Positions 28,558-37,494 of a DNA stretch of 64,000 nt are shown in pieces. The stretch is taken from contig NZ_CAJHCR010000001.1 in assembly GCF_904848585.1 (NCBI RefSeq), positions 434,001-498,000 of the forward strand, given 5' to 3'. The position numbers and the translations under genes are program-made. Under the pieces are notes generated by a model, which saw only the letters and a program-made list of their open reading frames with translations, was not told the origin of the DNA and searched no databases. How positions within the stretch are numbered: position 1 is the first letter of the stretch; the number at the start of each line of letters is the position of its first letter. Source of the DNA: Paraburkholderia kirstenboschensis (lineage in GTDB: Bacteria > Pseudomonadota > Gammaproteobacteria > Burkholderiales > Burkholderiaceae).

Positions 28558-28839
28558 ATGAGCAACACTCAATCTACGAAGTCCGCAAAAATCCCTAGGG
28601 GACGGCTTTGCGCGCTGCTGATCGCGGGCTGCCTGTCGTCGGCCGCGTTCGCGCAGGCAAGCGATCCGGCCGCAGCGCCCGTCACGCACGCCGATCAGAA
28701 GGCGGCGAAGCAGCAGGCCAAGGCGGACAAGAAGGCGGCTGTCGCGCAAGCCAAGGCCGACAAGGAAAAGACCGAAGCTCAGGCCGACGCCGACAAGGCG
28801 CATGCCGAGGCCACTCTGAAGGACGCGAAAAAGCAGTAG
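28558..28839 (+). CDS. Small exported Lys/Ala-rich protein
   Basis: A 93-residue protein with a signal peptide (LCALLIAGCLSSAAFAQAS) and a mature part made almost only of Ala, Lys, Asp, Glu and Gln (KQQAKADKKAAVAQAKADKEK), which should form one charged helix. A perfect Shine-Dalgarno AAGGAGGT at 28545-28552, five bases from the ATG, fixes the start and predicts strong translation. A Cys in the signal (AGCLSS) is not a clear lipobox. A strong terminator follows. Function is unknown. Confidence 0.75.
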   Translation: MSNTQSTKSAKIPRGRLCALLIAGCLSSAAFAQASDPAAAPVTHADQKAAKQQAKADKKAAVAQAKADKEKTEAQADADKAHAEATLKDAKKQ

Positions 28840-28880
28840 GCTTTCTGCTCCCGGATGAGCAGACGCTTCTTGCTCGACGA

Positions 28881-28919
28881 AACGGCCCGTCTGCGCGAAG
28901 CAGACGGGCCGTTGTTTTT
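28881..28919 (+). terminator. Rho-independent terminator after the small exported protein
   Basis: ACGGCCCGTCTGC and GCAGACGGGCCGT form a perfect 13-base stem with a five-base loop, followed by TGTTTTT. It closes the pair of exported-protein genes before the helicase gene. Confidence 0.9.
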
Positions 28920-29066
28920 GGCCGGCGCGGGAGCGTGCATGCGGCGCGACGCGGCGCGCGTGACTGCCCAGCAGCCATGCGAAAAAAGGGCGCTTGCGCG
29001 CGCGGGTTGTATGGATATACAGTATGCGTCGCCGTTCCCCATCCATCCAACGCCTTTAAAAACACC

Positions 29067-31196
29067 GTGCTTTCCGTCGCAGAAACGCCGCCGCCGTCCG
29101 ATACCGCCGCCTGGCTTGCCAAGCTCAACGACGCGCAGCGCGAGGCCGTCGAATTCGGCACGGATACGCCTCATGCACCGCCGGGCGCCTTGCTGGTGAT
29201 TGCGGGCGCGGGCTCCGGCAAGACCAGCACGCTTGCACACCGCGTGGCGAATCTAATGGTGAAGGGTGCCGATCCGCGCAGAATCCTGCTGCTGACGTTT
29301 TCGCATCGCGCGGCGCTCGAAATGACGCGCCGCGTCACACGCATCGCCACGACGGCGCTCGGTACGCGCGCCGCGCTCGCGCAAGGGCTGACATGGGCGG
29401 GCACCTTCCATAGCGTCGGTGCGCGGCTTCTGCGCGAATATGCCGAACTGATCGGTCTCGCGCCGGCCTTCACGATCAACGACCGTGAGGATTCCGCCGA
29501 CCTGATGAACCTGGTGCGGCATGAACTGGGCCTATCCGCGAAAGAACGGCGGTTCCCGGCCAAGGGAACCTGCTTCGTCATTTACTCGCGCGTCGTGAAC
29601 ACCGGCGCTTCGCTCGGGCAGGTGCTCGACAGCGCGTTCCCGTGGTGCCGCGAGTGGGAAGCCGATCTACGCATGCTGTTCGCCGCCTACGTCGACGCCA
29701 AGCAGAAGCAGAGCGTGCTCGATTACGACGACCTGCTGCTCTACTGGTCGCATATGGCCGCGGAGCCGGCGATTGCCGCGGATCTGTCGGCGCGCTTCGA
29801 TCACGTGCTGGTCGACGAATATCAGGACACCAACCGCCTGCAGGCGTCGATTCTGCTCGCGCTTAAGCCGGACGGGCGCGGCCTGACGGTGGTCGGTGAC
29901 GACGCACAGTCGATCTATTCGTTTCGCGGCGCCACCGTGCGCAACATTCTCGATTTCCCGGCGCATTTCGATCCACCCGCGGCGCAGGTCACGCTCGAAC
30001 GCAATTACCGCTCGACCGAGCCGATTCTCGCCGCCTCGAATGCGGTGATCGAACTGGCGAGCGAGCGCTATACGAAGAACCTGTGGACGGACAAGGCATC
30101 GGCGCAGCGCCCCCGGCTCGTCACTGTTGCGGACGAGGCCGACCAGGCGCGCTATATCGTCGAGCAGGTGCTCGAGGCGCGCGAGCAGGGCATGACACTG
30201 AAGTCGCAAGCGGTGCTGTTTCGCGCCGCGCATCACAGCGCCGCGCTGGAGATCGAACTCACGCGGCGCAACATTCCGTTCGTGAAGTTCGGCGGCCTGA
30301 AGTTTCTCGATTCCGTGCACGTCAAGGACGTACTCGCGGTGCTGCGCTGGGCCGAGAATCCGCGTGACCGGGTGGCCGGGTTTCGCGTCGTGCAGTTGTT
30401 GCCCGGCGTGGGGCCGGCCACGGCCGCCAGAGTGCTCGACGAAATCGTCGCGCGTGCGGGCGTGGGCAACCCCGCCGACACCGCGGGCGGCACGCTCGCC
30501 GCGTTCGCGCCGCCGCCTCGCGCGCAGGAGGACTGGCATCCATTCGTCAACCTGATGTCGACCGTGTATGGGCGGCAGACGCCATGGCCTGCGGAGTTCG
30601 AGATGGTGCGGCGCTGGTACGAGCCGCATCTGGAGCGCAATCATGAAGACGCCGCGATCCGTCATGCCGACGTATTGCAAATGGAGAGCATTGCGGGCAC
30701 GTATGCATCGCGCGAGCGCTTTCTGACCGAGTTGACGCTCGATCCGCCCGATGCCACGAGCGACGAATCGGGCGTGCCGCTCATCGACGAAGACTATCTG
30801 ATCCTGTCCACCATCCATTCGGCAAAGGGACAGGAGTGGCGCAACGTGTTCGTGCTAAACGGGGTCGACGGTTGCATTCCGTCCGATATGGGCACCGGCA
30901 GCGAAGAAGAAATCGACGAAGAGCGCCGCCTGCTCTACGTGGCGATGACGCGTGCAAAGGAAGACCTGCATATCGTCGTGCCGCAGCGCTTTTACGTGCA
31001 CAACCAGACTCATATGGGCGATCGTCACGTGTGGGCGTCGCGCACGCGCTTTATCCCCGCGCACCTGATGCCCTTTTTTGACGCCTACGCGTGGCCGCGC
31101 GTGCCGGTGCCCAGTGCACCGACGGCCGCGGGGCTCGCCGCGGCGGCGCAGGCGAAGATAGAAATCGGAGCAAGGCTCAGGAAGATGTGGGACTGA
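29067..31196 (+). CDS. UvrD/Rep-type superfamily 1 DNA helicase
   Basis: An about 709-residue ATP-dependent 3'-5' helicase. Motifs in order: LNDAQREAV (Q motif), AGAGSGKTS (Walker A), FTINDREDS, VDEYQDTN (Walker B), VVGDDAQSIYSFRGA (motif III), RNYRST (IV), LSTIHSAKGQEWRNVFV (V) and VAMTRAKEDLHI (VI). It is shorter than UvrD in the C-terminus. The start is uncertain: I use GTG 29067, just before the conserved region, although no clear ribosome site precedes it; ATG 28977 in the same frame is the alternative. It probably acts in repair or replication restart. Confidence 0.9.
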   Translation: MLSVAETPPPSDTAAWLAKLNDAQREAVEFGTDTPHAPPGALLVIAGAGSGKTSTLAHRVANLMVKGADPRRILLLTFSHRAALEMTRRVTRIATTALGTRAALAQGLTWAGTFHSVGARLLREYAELIGLAPAFTINDREDSADLMNLVRHELGLSAKERRFPAKGTCFVIYSRVVNTGASLGQVLDSAFPWCREWEADLRMLFAAYVDAKQKQSVLDYDDLLLYWSHMAAEPAIAADLSARFDHVLVDEYQDTNRLQASILLALKPDGRGLTVVGDDAQSIYSFRGATVRNILDFPAHFDPPAAQVTLERNYRSTEPILAASNAVIELASERYTKNLWTDKASAQRPRLVTVADEADQARYIVEQVLEAREQGMTLKSQAVLFRAAHHSAALEIELTRRNIPFVKFGGLKFLDSVHVKDVLAVLRWAENPRDRVAGFRVVQLLPGVGPATAARVLDEIVARAGVGNPADTAGGTLAAFAPPPRAQEDWHPFVNLMSTVYGRQTPWPAEFEMVRRWYEPHLERNHEDAAIRHADVLQMESIAGTYASRERFLTELTLDPPDATSDESGVPLIDEDYLILSTIHSAKGQEWRNVFVLNGVDGCIPSDMGTGSEEEIDEERRLLYVAMTRAKEDLHIVVPQRFYVHNQTHMGDRHVWASRTRFIPAHLMPFFDAYAWPRVPVPSAPTAAGLAAAAQAKIEIGARLRKMWD

Positions 31197-31322
31197 GCGG
31201 TGCGCTCGTGGGCGGTCGGTTGGGTCGATGCCCGGCAGGCTGCTGTAGCTGCGCGGGGAGCGTCCCGGTAGCCGCCCGGTAGCAGCCAGCTAGCTCCGCA
31301 CGCTGGCTGCTGCTTGGCAGAG

Positions 31323-32090
31323 CTAGCGCGACTGCCGTTGCTGCTGTTGCGGTGCCGGACGCGGCGGCACGAAGAAGTTGCGCAGCCACGCCGCCATTCG
31401 CGAAAACACGTCGTAGGGTTCCTCGACGAAGATTTCCGGCTTCAGCAGGCGCAGATATTCCATGATCTGTTGCGCTTCCTGCTTCTGGAAGGAGCCGTGC
31501 GAAATGCCGAGCCGCAACAGCCCGCGCAGTTCGCCCAGCTTTTCGCGCGCGGTGCTGCCCACGCTCGTTTCGCATGCCACCTTCGCTTCATACACTCGCT
31601 GACGCAGCGATTCCACGAGCCGCCATGCCGGCGTCTGCATGATTTCCTCGAGCGCCTGAATGTCTTGCACCGCGCCCTTGATCTGCGCCGAGAGCGGGTC
31701 GACCAGCACGGCGTCGCCTTCGGCTTCCTTGACGATCGCCGCCGCCCAGTCGCGACATTGCTTGGCCAACTCTTCCGGCGTCCACTCGGAGCGCGCTGCA
31801 AAGCCGAAACCGAATTCGCCGGCCTGCCGCATCAGAATCGCGACGACGTCCGGAAATTCCTTGTCCAGCGTGCGTTTCGCCCATGCATACTGGCCGCCTT
31901 GCAACATCCGCTGAACCGCGTGTTCGGTGAGCGGCACCATGTTGTCGAGCAGCTTGGCTCGCAAAAAGTCCTCGAACGAAGGCGTCGCGAACTGCGGATC
32001 GAGCTTCAGCGATACGCGCAGAAATGCATCGAAATCCTTGCGCAGCGTCGCAATGGTCTCGTCTTTGAGCGTGAGGGTAATTTGACCCAT
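31323..32090 (-). CDS. Unrecognised 255-residue soluble protein
   Basis: I do not recognise this family. The 255-residue product is soluble, alpha-helical and charged, with no signal or membrane segment except a weak MAAWLRNFF near the end, and ends in a Gln/Pro/Arg tail (PPRPAPQQQQRQSR). It begins MGQITLTLKDETIATLRKDFDAFLR and contains the segment SFEDFLRAKLLDNMVPLTEHAVQRML. Start at ATG 32090 gives a protein beginning with structured sequence; the frame extends 27 codons further. It ends opposite the helicase gene (stops 127 bases apart), with a shared ten-base hairpin AGCAGCCAGC/GCTGGCTGCT in between. Confidence 0.7.
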   Translation of the reverse strand: MGQITLTLKDETIATLRKDFDAFLRVSLKLDPQFATPSFEDFLRAKLLDNMVPLTEHAVQRMLQGGQYAWAKRTLDKEFPDVVAILMRQAGEFGFGFAARSEWTPEELAKQCRDWAAAIVKEAEGDAVLVDPLSAQIKGAVQDIQALEEIMQTPAWRLVESLRQRVYEAKVACETSVGSTAREKLGELRGLLRLGISHGSFQKQEAQQIMEYLRLLKPEIFVEEPYDVFSRMAAWLRNFFVPPRPAPQQQQRQSR

Positions 32091-32415
32091 GTGTCTATCC
32101 CGTTTGGTCCTGCCGCGCGGCCTCGTCGTGTTCTTCCGGTCGCAAGCGGACCCGGAAGACTGGACGTGCAATGGCTGCGCGTTTGATTCCTGCCTGTTGC
32201 CGCGTCATTGGCGGGACGTATCCCGACGAGCGGACCTCGACTGCATATCGGCGGATCTACGGGAAACTTAAGGGTTTTGTCGGATATGAGGCGGGCTCTG
32301 TAGCGATGCCCGGGCGGTTTTGCGGCTTTCGTTCGAAGCCGGCGGTGAAGGCGGAAGCCGCCACCGCCGGCGGCTTCCGCGTGAGTGAGCCCTTACGTGT
32401 TGGACCCCGTGCGCG
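32091..32415. other. Spacer with a long hairpin, between azlD and the 255-residue protein gene
   Basis: About 325 bases between two minus-strand genes. It contains a perfect 12-base stem GCGGAAGCCGCC/GGCGGCTTCCGC (32351-32380) located 35 bases after the azlD stop, without a T-run, which may still stop or stabilise the azlCD transcript. The promoter of the following gene should lie near 32100-32300. No gene was seen. Confidence 0.5.
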
Positions 32416-32745
32416 TTATCGCAGCACCACGCATTGCCAGACGAAAAACACCGTGAGGCCCACGGCGATGGTGACGAGCGGCCGCCGTGTCAGTGCGCTC
32501 ACGAGGATAGCGGCCAGTGCCCCGACCAGTTGCGGATTGCGCCACGTCAGCTCGGCGCCGGTGTCGGCGCCATGTGGCGAGACAGCCATCGGCACGATGA
32601 TTGCCGTCAGCACGGTGACCGGCACGAAGCCGAGCGCGGTGCGCACCAGAGGCGGAAACACCAGCCGGTCGCCGAGCACGAAGACGGCGGCGCGGATCAC
32701 CCACGTGATGAGCGCCATGCCGAGTATCAATACGACGTAGTTCAT
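32416..32745 (-). CDS. azlD: AzlD-type branched-chain amino acid exporter subunit
   Basis: A 109-residue membrane protein with four hydrophobic segments (NYVVLILGMALITWVIRAAVFVLG at the start), matching AzlD, the small subunit of AzlCD-type exporters of branched-chain amino acids and their analogues. The ATG at 32745 overlaps the azlC stop by four bases (ATGA), typical for the pair. Together with azlC and the upstream AraC regulator it forms a probable regulated export cluster. Confidence 0.92.
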   Translation of the reverse strand: MNYVVLILGMALITWVIRAAVFVLGDRLVFPPLVRTALGFVPVTVLTAIIVPMAVSPHGADTGAELTWRNPQLVGALAAILVSALTRRPLVTIAVGLTVFFVWQCVVLR

Positions 32746-33479
32746 CGCGATCCCTCCGCCGATCGGCGCGCACGCCGCAAGCCGAAGCCCGATGTGGAAA
32801 GCAGTACGCCGACCACGACGCCCGCGAAGACGGCGGCGAGCAGGCCGAGCTTGTACGGCCACGCTTGCCAGAAGAAGGACAGCGTGCCCGCGGTCACCGC
32901 GGCCGCGATATAGCGCAACGCGACGAGCTGCGGCACGACGATCGCGATGAAAGTGGCGACCATCGCGAAGTCGAGTCCGAGCGACTGAAGCCCGGGGAAG
33001 GCCGCGCCGAACAGCAGGCCGGCGATTGTCCAGAGCTGCCAGTTCAGATACATCGCGAGACCGGCGCCGAAGAAATAGTGCGGGCCGACGGTGCCCGGCT
33101 CGCGGTTCCGATAGTGCTCCCAGGCAACTGCGAATACTTCGTCCGTGAGCAGCGCACCAAGAGCCCAGCGCCAGCGCGCCGGAAGATGCGCGACGTGCGG
33201 TGCGAGTGTCGCGCTGTACAGAACATGACGCAGATTGACCACGAACGTGGTGGCCCAGATCACCGCGAAACTAGCGTGGCCCGCGATCAGCCCAAGCGCG
33301 ATGAATTGCGCCGAGCCCGCGAATACCACGAGCGACATCAACTGGCCCTGCCAAAGATGCAGCGGCCCGGACGCGACGAGCGTGCCGAAAATGACGCCGA
33401 AAGGCGCCGAGCCGACCATCATCGGGATGATGTCGCGCGCGCCCGCCGTGACTTCCTTTAAACGGACTGAGTGGGTCAA
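32742..33479 (-). CDS. azlC: AzlC-type branched-chain amino acid exporter subunit
   Basis: A 245-residue membrane protein of the AzlC/YgaZ family. Characteristic parts are GARDIIPMMVGSAPFGVIFG, VVFAGSAQFIALGLI, VVNLRHVLYSATLAPHV and the conserved LLTDEVFAVAWE. With AzlD it exports branched-chain amino acids such as valine; substrate range varies among members. It begins 70 bases downstream of an AraC-type regulator gene on the same strand, so regulator and exporter may be cotranscribed. Confidence 0.93.
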   Translation of the reverse strand: MTHSVRLKEVTAGARDIIPMMVGSAPFGVIFGTLVASGPLHLWQGQLMSLVVFAGSAQFIALGLIAGHASFAVIWATTFVVNLRHVLYSATLAPHVAHLPARWRWALGALLTDEVFAVAWEHYRNREPGTVGPHYFFGAGLAMYLNWQLWTIAGLLFGAAFPGLQSLGLDFAMVATFIAIVVPQLVALRYIAAAVTAGTLSFFWQAWPYKLGLLAAVFAGVVVGVLLSTSGFGLRRARRSAEGSR

Positions 33480-33549
33480 AACTTGCCTCCTTTGAGTCGG
33501 GAAGCATAACGGGCGGGGCAGAGCCGGGCTTGTACGTTCTTGCGGACGA

Positions 33550-34380
33550 TCACTGTCCCTGCCAGCGTCCGGGCGGCACGCCGAACATGCGCCGGAAATG
33601 CCGCGTGAAGTGGCTTTGATCGGTAAAGCCGCTGGCGGCCGCGACGTCTGTTACCGGGACGCCTGCGCGCAACGGCGCGAGCGCGCGTTGCAGGCGTACC
33701 TGATTGCGCCAGGCGTGAGGCGGCAAACCGGTCGCGCGGTTGAAAAGGCGCGCCGCGTGAAACGGCGAGAGTCCGGCCGCCTGTGCCACGTCGGCAAGCG
33801 TGACCGGTTCGAGCAGGTCGCCTGCCAGGCGTTCTTTCATGACGGCGACGCGGGTGTCGTCGGCGGCCACGCGCGAAGGCTCGGGCAGCGTCTGCGAATA
33901 ACGCACGAGTAGCGTGGAAAGCGCGTCGAGCATCGCGGTTTCGGCTGCCAGCGCGTCGCTGCCCGCTTCCAGCATGCAGTGCGCGTTCGCGAGCCGCGCG
34001 GCAAGGTCGGGATCGCGAATCACGCCGGGCGCGAACCACGGCAAAGGCTGCGGTTTGCCGGCGATCTGCTCGGCGAGTTCGTGAATGAACTGCACCGGCG
34101 CGTACATTACGCGATACCGCCAGCCTGCTTCGACCGCTTTCGAGCCGGTGTGCAGTTCGCCCGGATTGATGATCGGCACGCCCCCGGCTTCGGCGACATA
34201 GTCTGAACCGCGATACCGATAGCCTTCGGCGCCCGCGACGATGACGGGAATCGTGTACGCATCGTGCCAGTGCGGCGCGAACTCGTGGTCGTGATATTCA
34301 GCCGTGAGCAGGTCCGCGCCGGGCAGAAGCGGCGTGCGCCAGTAACGGGCTGAATTCTGAAAACGATGGACGGCGGTCAT
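33550..34380 (-). CDS. AraC-family transcriptional regulator
   Basis: A 276-residue regulator. The N-terminal half is a cupin-type AraC binding domain (LLTAEYHDHEFAPHWHDAYTIPVIVAG...GGVPIINPGELHTG) that includes His residues of the AraC/AraH-like fold. The C-terminal AraC HTH pair has LADVAQAAGLSPFHAARLFNRATGLPPHAWRNQVRLQRAL and DVAAASGFTDQSHFTRHFRRMFGVPPGRW. Its position directly upstream of azlCD in the same direction suggests that it controls amino acid export; the inducer is unknown. Confidence 0.92.
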   Translation of the reverse strand: MTAVHRFQNSARYWRTPLLPGADLLTAEYHDHEFAPHWHDAYTIPVIVAGAEGYRYRGSDYVAEAGGVPIINPGELHTGSKAVEAGWRYRVMYAPVQFIHELAEQIAGKPQPLPWFAPGVIRDPDLAARLANAHCMLEAGSDALAAETAMLDALSTLLVRYSQTLPEPSRVAADDTRVAVMKERLAGDLLEPVTLADVAQAAGLSPFHAARLFNRATGLPPHAWRNQVRLQRALAPLRAGVPVTDVAAASGFTDQSHFTRHFRRMFGVPPGRWQGQ

Positions 34381-34510
34381 TGCATTGCTCTCGCACGGCC
34401 AGTCAGTTTAGCGCGGAGAGGCGGCTGCGGGCGCAACGGCGAGCCTCGTTCGGCGGCGCGCACCGTGCGCTTTTTCGTAGGACGTCGCTCGTGCTGATCT
34501 GCGAGGTTGG

Positions 34511-34987
34511 TCACTTCAAGGGGATTGTGGTGCCGGCCGGCATCGGCACGGCGCTCACGCTGTTTTTCGCGCTGCCGCTCACGACCCGGTCGCTGTAAGT
34601 CAGATACACGAGCGCGTTGCGCTTCGTGTCGACCACGCGTACCACATGCAACGCCTTGAAGATCAACGACATGCTCACAGAGAACACATCGGCTTGCTGC
34701 TTCAGCGGACCAGTGAAATGAATTGCACCGACCTGACGGCAGGCGATCGACGCCTCCGTGGGATCTTCCGCGATGCCGAGCGTGCCCTTCACGCCACCTG
34801 TGCGCGCGCGTGACACATAACAGGTCACGCCTTGAACGAGAGGATCGTCATAGGCCTCGACGACAACCCGGTCGGAACCGGTGATGTGAAAGTTCGTATT
34901 GACGCTGCCGACTTCTTCGCCGTGCGCAACAGGCACAGCGACGGCGGCGGCGACTGCAAGCGCGATGCGCAACGTGGTGATTTTCAT
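34511..34987 (-). CDS. creA: CreA family periplasmic protein
   Basis: A 158-residue exported protein with a signal peptide (MKITTLRIALAVAAAVAVPVAHG) and the CreA (DUF1318-like) core: VGSVNTNFHITGSDRVVVEAYDDPLVQGVTCYVSRARTGG...ASIACRQVG, with two cysteines. CreA is widespread in Gram-negative bacteria but its function is unknown; in E. coli it precedes the creBC two-component genes, which are absent here. The ATG at 34987 is chosen because it gives a complete signal peptide. Confidence 0.9.
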   Translation of the reverse strand: MKITTLRIALAVAAAVAVPVAHGEEVGSVNTNFHITGSDRVVVEAYDDPLVQGVTCYVSRARTGGVKGTLGIAEDPTEASIACRQVGAIHFTGPLKQQADVFSVSMSLIFKALHVVRVVDTKRNALVYLTYSDRVVSGSAKNSVSAVPMPAGTTIPLK

Positions 34988-35182
34988 GAGATGGCCGGAT
35001 TGAGCAGGGAGCGTTGGAGGCGTGGTGTGCGCCGCGAAGCTGTCATCGTATACCGCCGGAAGATTGGCGAGACGATCGGCAACACCTCGCCAGATGAGCC
35101 TTGGAAAAAACGCCGTGAATGATTGGTGGAGAACGACGCGCCGACCGCGAATGAGGCGCTTGTCTTGAAGGAAGAGCAAAAC

Positions 35183-35213
35183 AAAAAGGCCCGCACGGAT
35201 GCGGGCCTTTGAA
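35183..35213 (-). terminator. Rho-independent terminator of the tRNA-Asn unit
   Basis: On the minus strand AAAGGCCCGCATCCGTGCGGGCCTTTTT forms a stem of nine or more bases with a T-run, a few bases after the 3' CCA end of the downstream tRNA-Asn gene. Confidence 0.85.
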
Positions 35214-35216
35214 TTT

Positions 35217-35292
35217 TGGCTCCTCGACCTGGGCTCGAACCAGGGACCTACGGATTAACAGTCCGGCGCTCTACCGACTGAGCTATCGAGGA
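35217..35292 (-). tRNA. tRNA-Asn (GTT), copy 1
   Basis: On the minus strand the sequence runs TCCTCGATAGCTCAGTCGGT... with anticodon loop CTGTTAATC (anticodon GTT), T-arm GGTTCGAGCC, and the 3' CCA encoded. Acceptor arms TCCTCGA/TCGAGGA pair perfectly. The 76 bases are identical to the copy at 35355-35430, separated by about 60 bases. Confidence 0.97.
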
Positions 35293-35315
35293 ACAGCAGT
35301 ACAACTTGATCTACA

Positions 35316-35347
35316 TAAAAAAGCCCGTCTTGGTTAACGGGCTTTTG
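35316..35347 (-). terminator. Terminator-like hairpin between the two tRNA-Asn genes
   Basis: On the minus strand AAAGCCCGTTAACCAAGACGGGCTTTTTT forms a seven-base or longer stem with a T-run, placed between the two tRNA copies. It would attenuate transcription coming from the promoter at 35458-35486 unless readthrough or RNA processing occurs. Confidence 0.75.
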
Positions 35348-35354
35348 CAATTCT

Positions 35355-35430
35355 TGGCTCCTCGACCTGGGCTCGAACCAGGGACCTACGGATTAACAGT
35401 CCGGCGCTCTACCGACTGAGCTATCGAGGA
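35355..35430 (-). tRNA. tRNA-Asn (GTT), copy 2
   Basis: Identical 76-base copy of the tRNA at 35217-35292 with the same GTT anticodon and encoded CCA. It is the promoter-proximal copy: a near-consensus sigma-70 promoter begins 28 bases upstream of its 5' end. Confidence 0.97.
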
Positions 35431-35457
35431 ACAGAAAAACAACAGCAGAGAAACGAA

Positions 35458-35486
35458 ATTGTAGGAGGAGCGTTGGCGCCTGTCAA
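35458..35486 (-). promoter_or_regulatory. Sigma-70 promoter of the tRNA-Asn pair
   Basis: On the minus strand TTGACA (35486-35481), a 17-base spacer and TACAAT (35463-35458) give a near-perfect sigma-70 promoter; the expected start is near 35451, about 20 bases before the first tRNA. Confidence 0.85.
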
Positions 35487-35547
35487 TACCTTGCGTTCAT
35501 CTCAATTTGATCCGAACTGTGGGGACGTGTGACGGGCTCAAAAACGC

Positions 35548-35871
35548 TCAGCGCGCGAGCAGGGCGAGCTTTTCCTTGACGTCCTTGAACTCGTCGGCTT
35601 CCGGCAACGGCGCCTTGGTCTTGGTGATGCTCGGCCAGTTCTTGGCGAGATCGGCATTCAGCTCGATGAAGTTCTGCTGGTCGCCCGGCACGTCTTCTTC
35701 GGCATAAATGGCGTTCACCGGGCATTCGGCCACGCACACTGCGCAGTCGATGCATTCATCGGGGTCGATCGCGAGGAAGTTGGGACCTTCGCGAAAGCAG
35801 TCCACCGGGCACACATCGACGCAGTCGGTATAGCGGCACTTGATGCAGCTTTCGGTCACAACGTGAGTCAT
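35548..35871 (-). CDS. fdxA: 7Fe ferredoxin FdxA
   Basis: A 107-residue ferredoxin with two cluster motifs: [20 protein letters not shown] near the N-terminus and [17 protein letters not shown] after it. The first motif has the extra-spaced cysteine pattern of a [3Fe-4S] cluster and the second holds a [4Fe-4S] cluster, as in Azotobacter-type FdI ferredoxins. The C-terminal tail is typical for FdxA. Partner proteins are not adjacent; pncB is divergent on the right, about 300 bases away. Confidence 0.95.
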   Translation of the reverse strand: MTHVVTESCIKCRYTDCVDVCPVDCFREGPNFLAIDPDECIDCAVCVAECPVNAIYAEEDVPGDQQNFIELNADLAKNWPSITKTKAPLPEADEFKDVKEKLALLAR

Positions 35872-36169
35872 TCAGGCAGCTCCTGCATGCGGAATCAGGG
35901 AAGGCGCAAACGCCAAAAGCGGTATTGTAACGTAACGTCAAGAGGCGCATGCAGCATCGCACAACGCCTTTTATATGTTTTCGTGATTAGTTTATTGCCT
36001 GCGCAAAGAGTAACGGGCTCGCGGTCAGCGGTGCGAGGCGGGCGGCGCGCCCCGAGCCTGAATGACGGCGCATTCGGGTAACATGCGTCAAGCCGGCGCG
36101 CACGAGGCGCGTCCTATGCATGGGTTGAGTCAGGCCTTCCGTACTTCCTGCGGTCCAGTTCGCACCATC

Positions 36170-37366
36170 ATGATTATTACTTCGCTGCTCGACACCGATC
36201 TGTACAAGTTCACGATGATGCAGGTGGTTCTGCATCATTTCCCCGCGGCCAACGTCGAGTACGGCTTCCGTTGCCGCACGCCGAATGTCGACCTCGTGCC
36301 GTACATCGGCGAAATACGTGATGAAGTGCGCAAGCTCTGCCAGCTGCGCTTTACCGACGAGGAGCTCGACTACCTCCGGCGCATGCGCTTTATCAAGGGC
36401 GACTTCATCGAGTTCCTCGCGCTCTTTCATCTGAACGAGAAGTACATTTCGATCGAGCCGTCGCCGAAGAACAACGGCGAGATCGACATTGAGATCAAAG
36501 GCCCGTGGCTGCACACGATCCTGTTCGAGATCCCGATGCTCGCAATCGTCAACGAGGTCTACTTCCGTAATACGCAGCAGGAACCGGACTACAGCGAAGG
36601 CCGCGGGCGTCTCGTCGACAAGATGAAACTTCTGGGCGCGCGGCCGGAATTCGCCGACTGCAAGATTGCCGACTACGGCACGCGTCGCCGCTTTTCCAAG
36701 CAGTGGCATGAAGAAGTGATCCTCACGCTGAAAGACGGCCTTGGCGAGCAGTTCGCGGGCACGAGCAACGTGTTCTACGCAATGAAGCACAGCCTGACGC
36801 CGCTCGGCACTATGGCGCACGAGTACCTGCAGGCGTGCCAGGCGCTCGGTCCGCGGCTGCGCGATTCGCAGATCTTCGGCTTTGAAATGTGGGCGAAGGA
36901 ATATCGCGGCGACCTTGGTATTGCGCTGTCGGATGTCTATGGCATGCAGGCGTTCCTGCGTGACTTCGACATGTACTTCTGCAAGCTGTTCGACGGCGCG
37001 CGCCACGATTCGGGCGACCCGTTCGATTGGGGCGAGCGCCTGCTCAAGCACTATGAGGCGAACCGTTGCGATCCGCGCACGAAGATTCTGGTGTTCTCCG
37101 ACGCGCTCGACATTCCGAAGGTGCTGCAGCTCTACGAGCGCTTCCGCGGCCGCTGCAAGCTCGCATTCGGGGTGGGCACGAATCTGACCAACGACCTCGG
37201 CTACAACCCGCTCCAGATCGTGATCAAGATGGTTCGCTGCAACGGGCAGCCCGTCGCGAAGCTATCCGATTCGCCGGGCAAGAACATGTGCGAGGACAAG
37301 GCATATCTCGCCTATCTGCGGCAGGTCTTCGGCATCGCGCAGCCCGAGGAAGAGTCCGCGAAGTAA
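36170..37366 (+). CDS. pncB: Nicotinate phosphoribosyltransferase
   Basis: PncB joins nicotinate and PRPP in the NAD salvage pathway. The 398-residue product shows [21 protein letters not shown] at the N-terminus, [13 protein letters not shown] with the conserved His region, [21 protein letters not shown] and [12 protein letters not shown], in the family order. The frame is open 36 codons further upstream but the ATG at 36170 gives the normal start. The following LutC-like gene is 128 bases downstream. Confidence 0.96.
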   Translation: MIITSLLDTDLYKFTMMQVVLHHFPAANVEYGFRCRTPNVDLVPYIGEIRDEVRKLCQLRFTDEELDYLRRMRFIKGDFIEFLALFHLNEKYISIEPSPKNNGEIDIEIKGPWLHTILFEIPMLAIVNEVYFRNTQQEPDYSEGRGRLVDKMKLLGARPEFADCKIADYGTRRRFSKQWHEEVILTLKDGLGEQFAGTSNVFYAMKHSLTPLGTMAHEYLQACQALGPRLRDSQIFGFEMWAKEYRGDLGIALSDVYGMQAFLRDFDMYFCKLFDGARHDSGDPFDWGERLLKHYEANRCDPRTKILVFSDALDIPKVLQLYERFRGRCKLAFGVGTNLTNDLGYNPLQIVIKMVRCNGQPVAKLSDSPGKNMCEDKAYLAYLRQVFGIAQPEEESAK

Positions 37367-37494
37367 CGGTTTTCTCACGCGTGTTTTCGCGCGTCCGATG
37401 TGTTCCTATGCCGTTCGGCCAGGGTGTTCGCGCGGAGGGTGGCCGGTATAATCTCCGGCATATCGCACGGCTGTCGACACGAGGACTTTCGCAT

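Noticed and set aside
28608..29066. Upstream in-frame extension of the helicase gene through the small exported protein gene and its terminator
   Set aside because: It overlaps a supported gene in another frame and a strong terminator; the sequence is Arg/Gly-rich without similarity.
35217..35430. tRNA pair as a possible integration site of a genomic island
   Set aside because: No integrase, no att-like partial tRNA copy and no foreign composition next to it; the second copy is complete.
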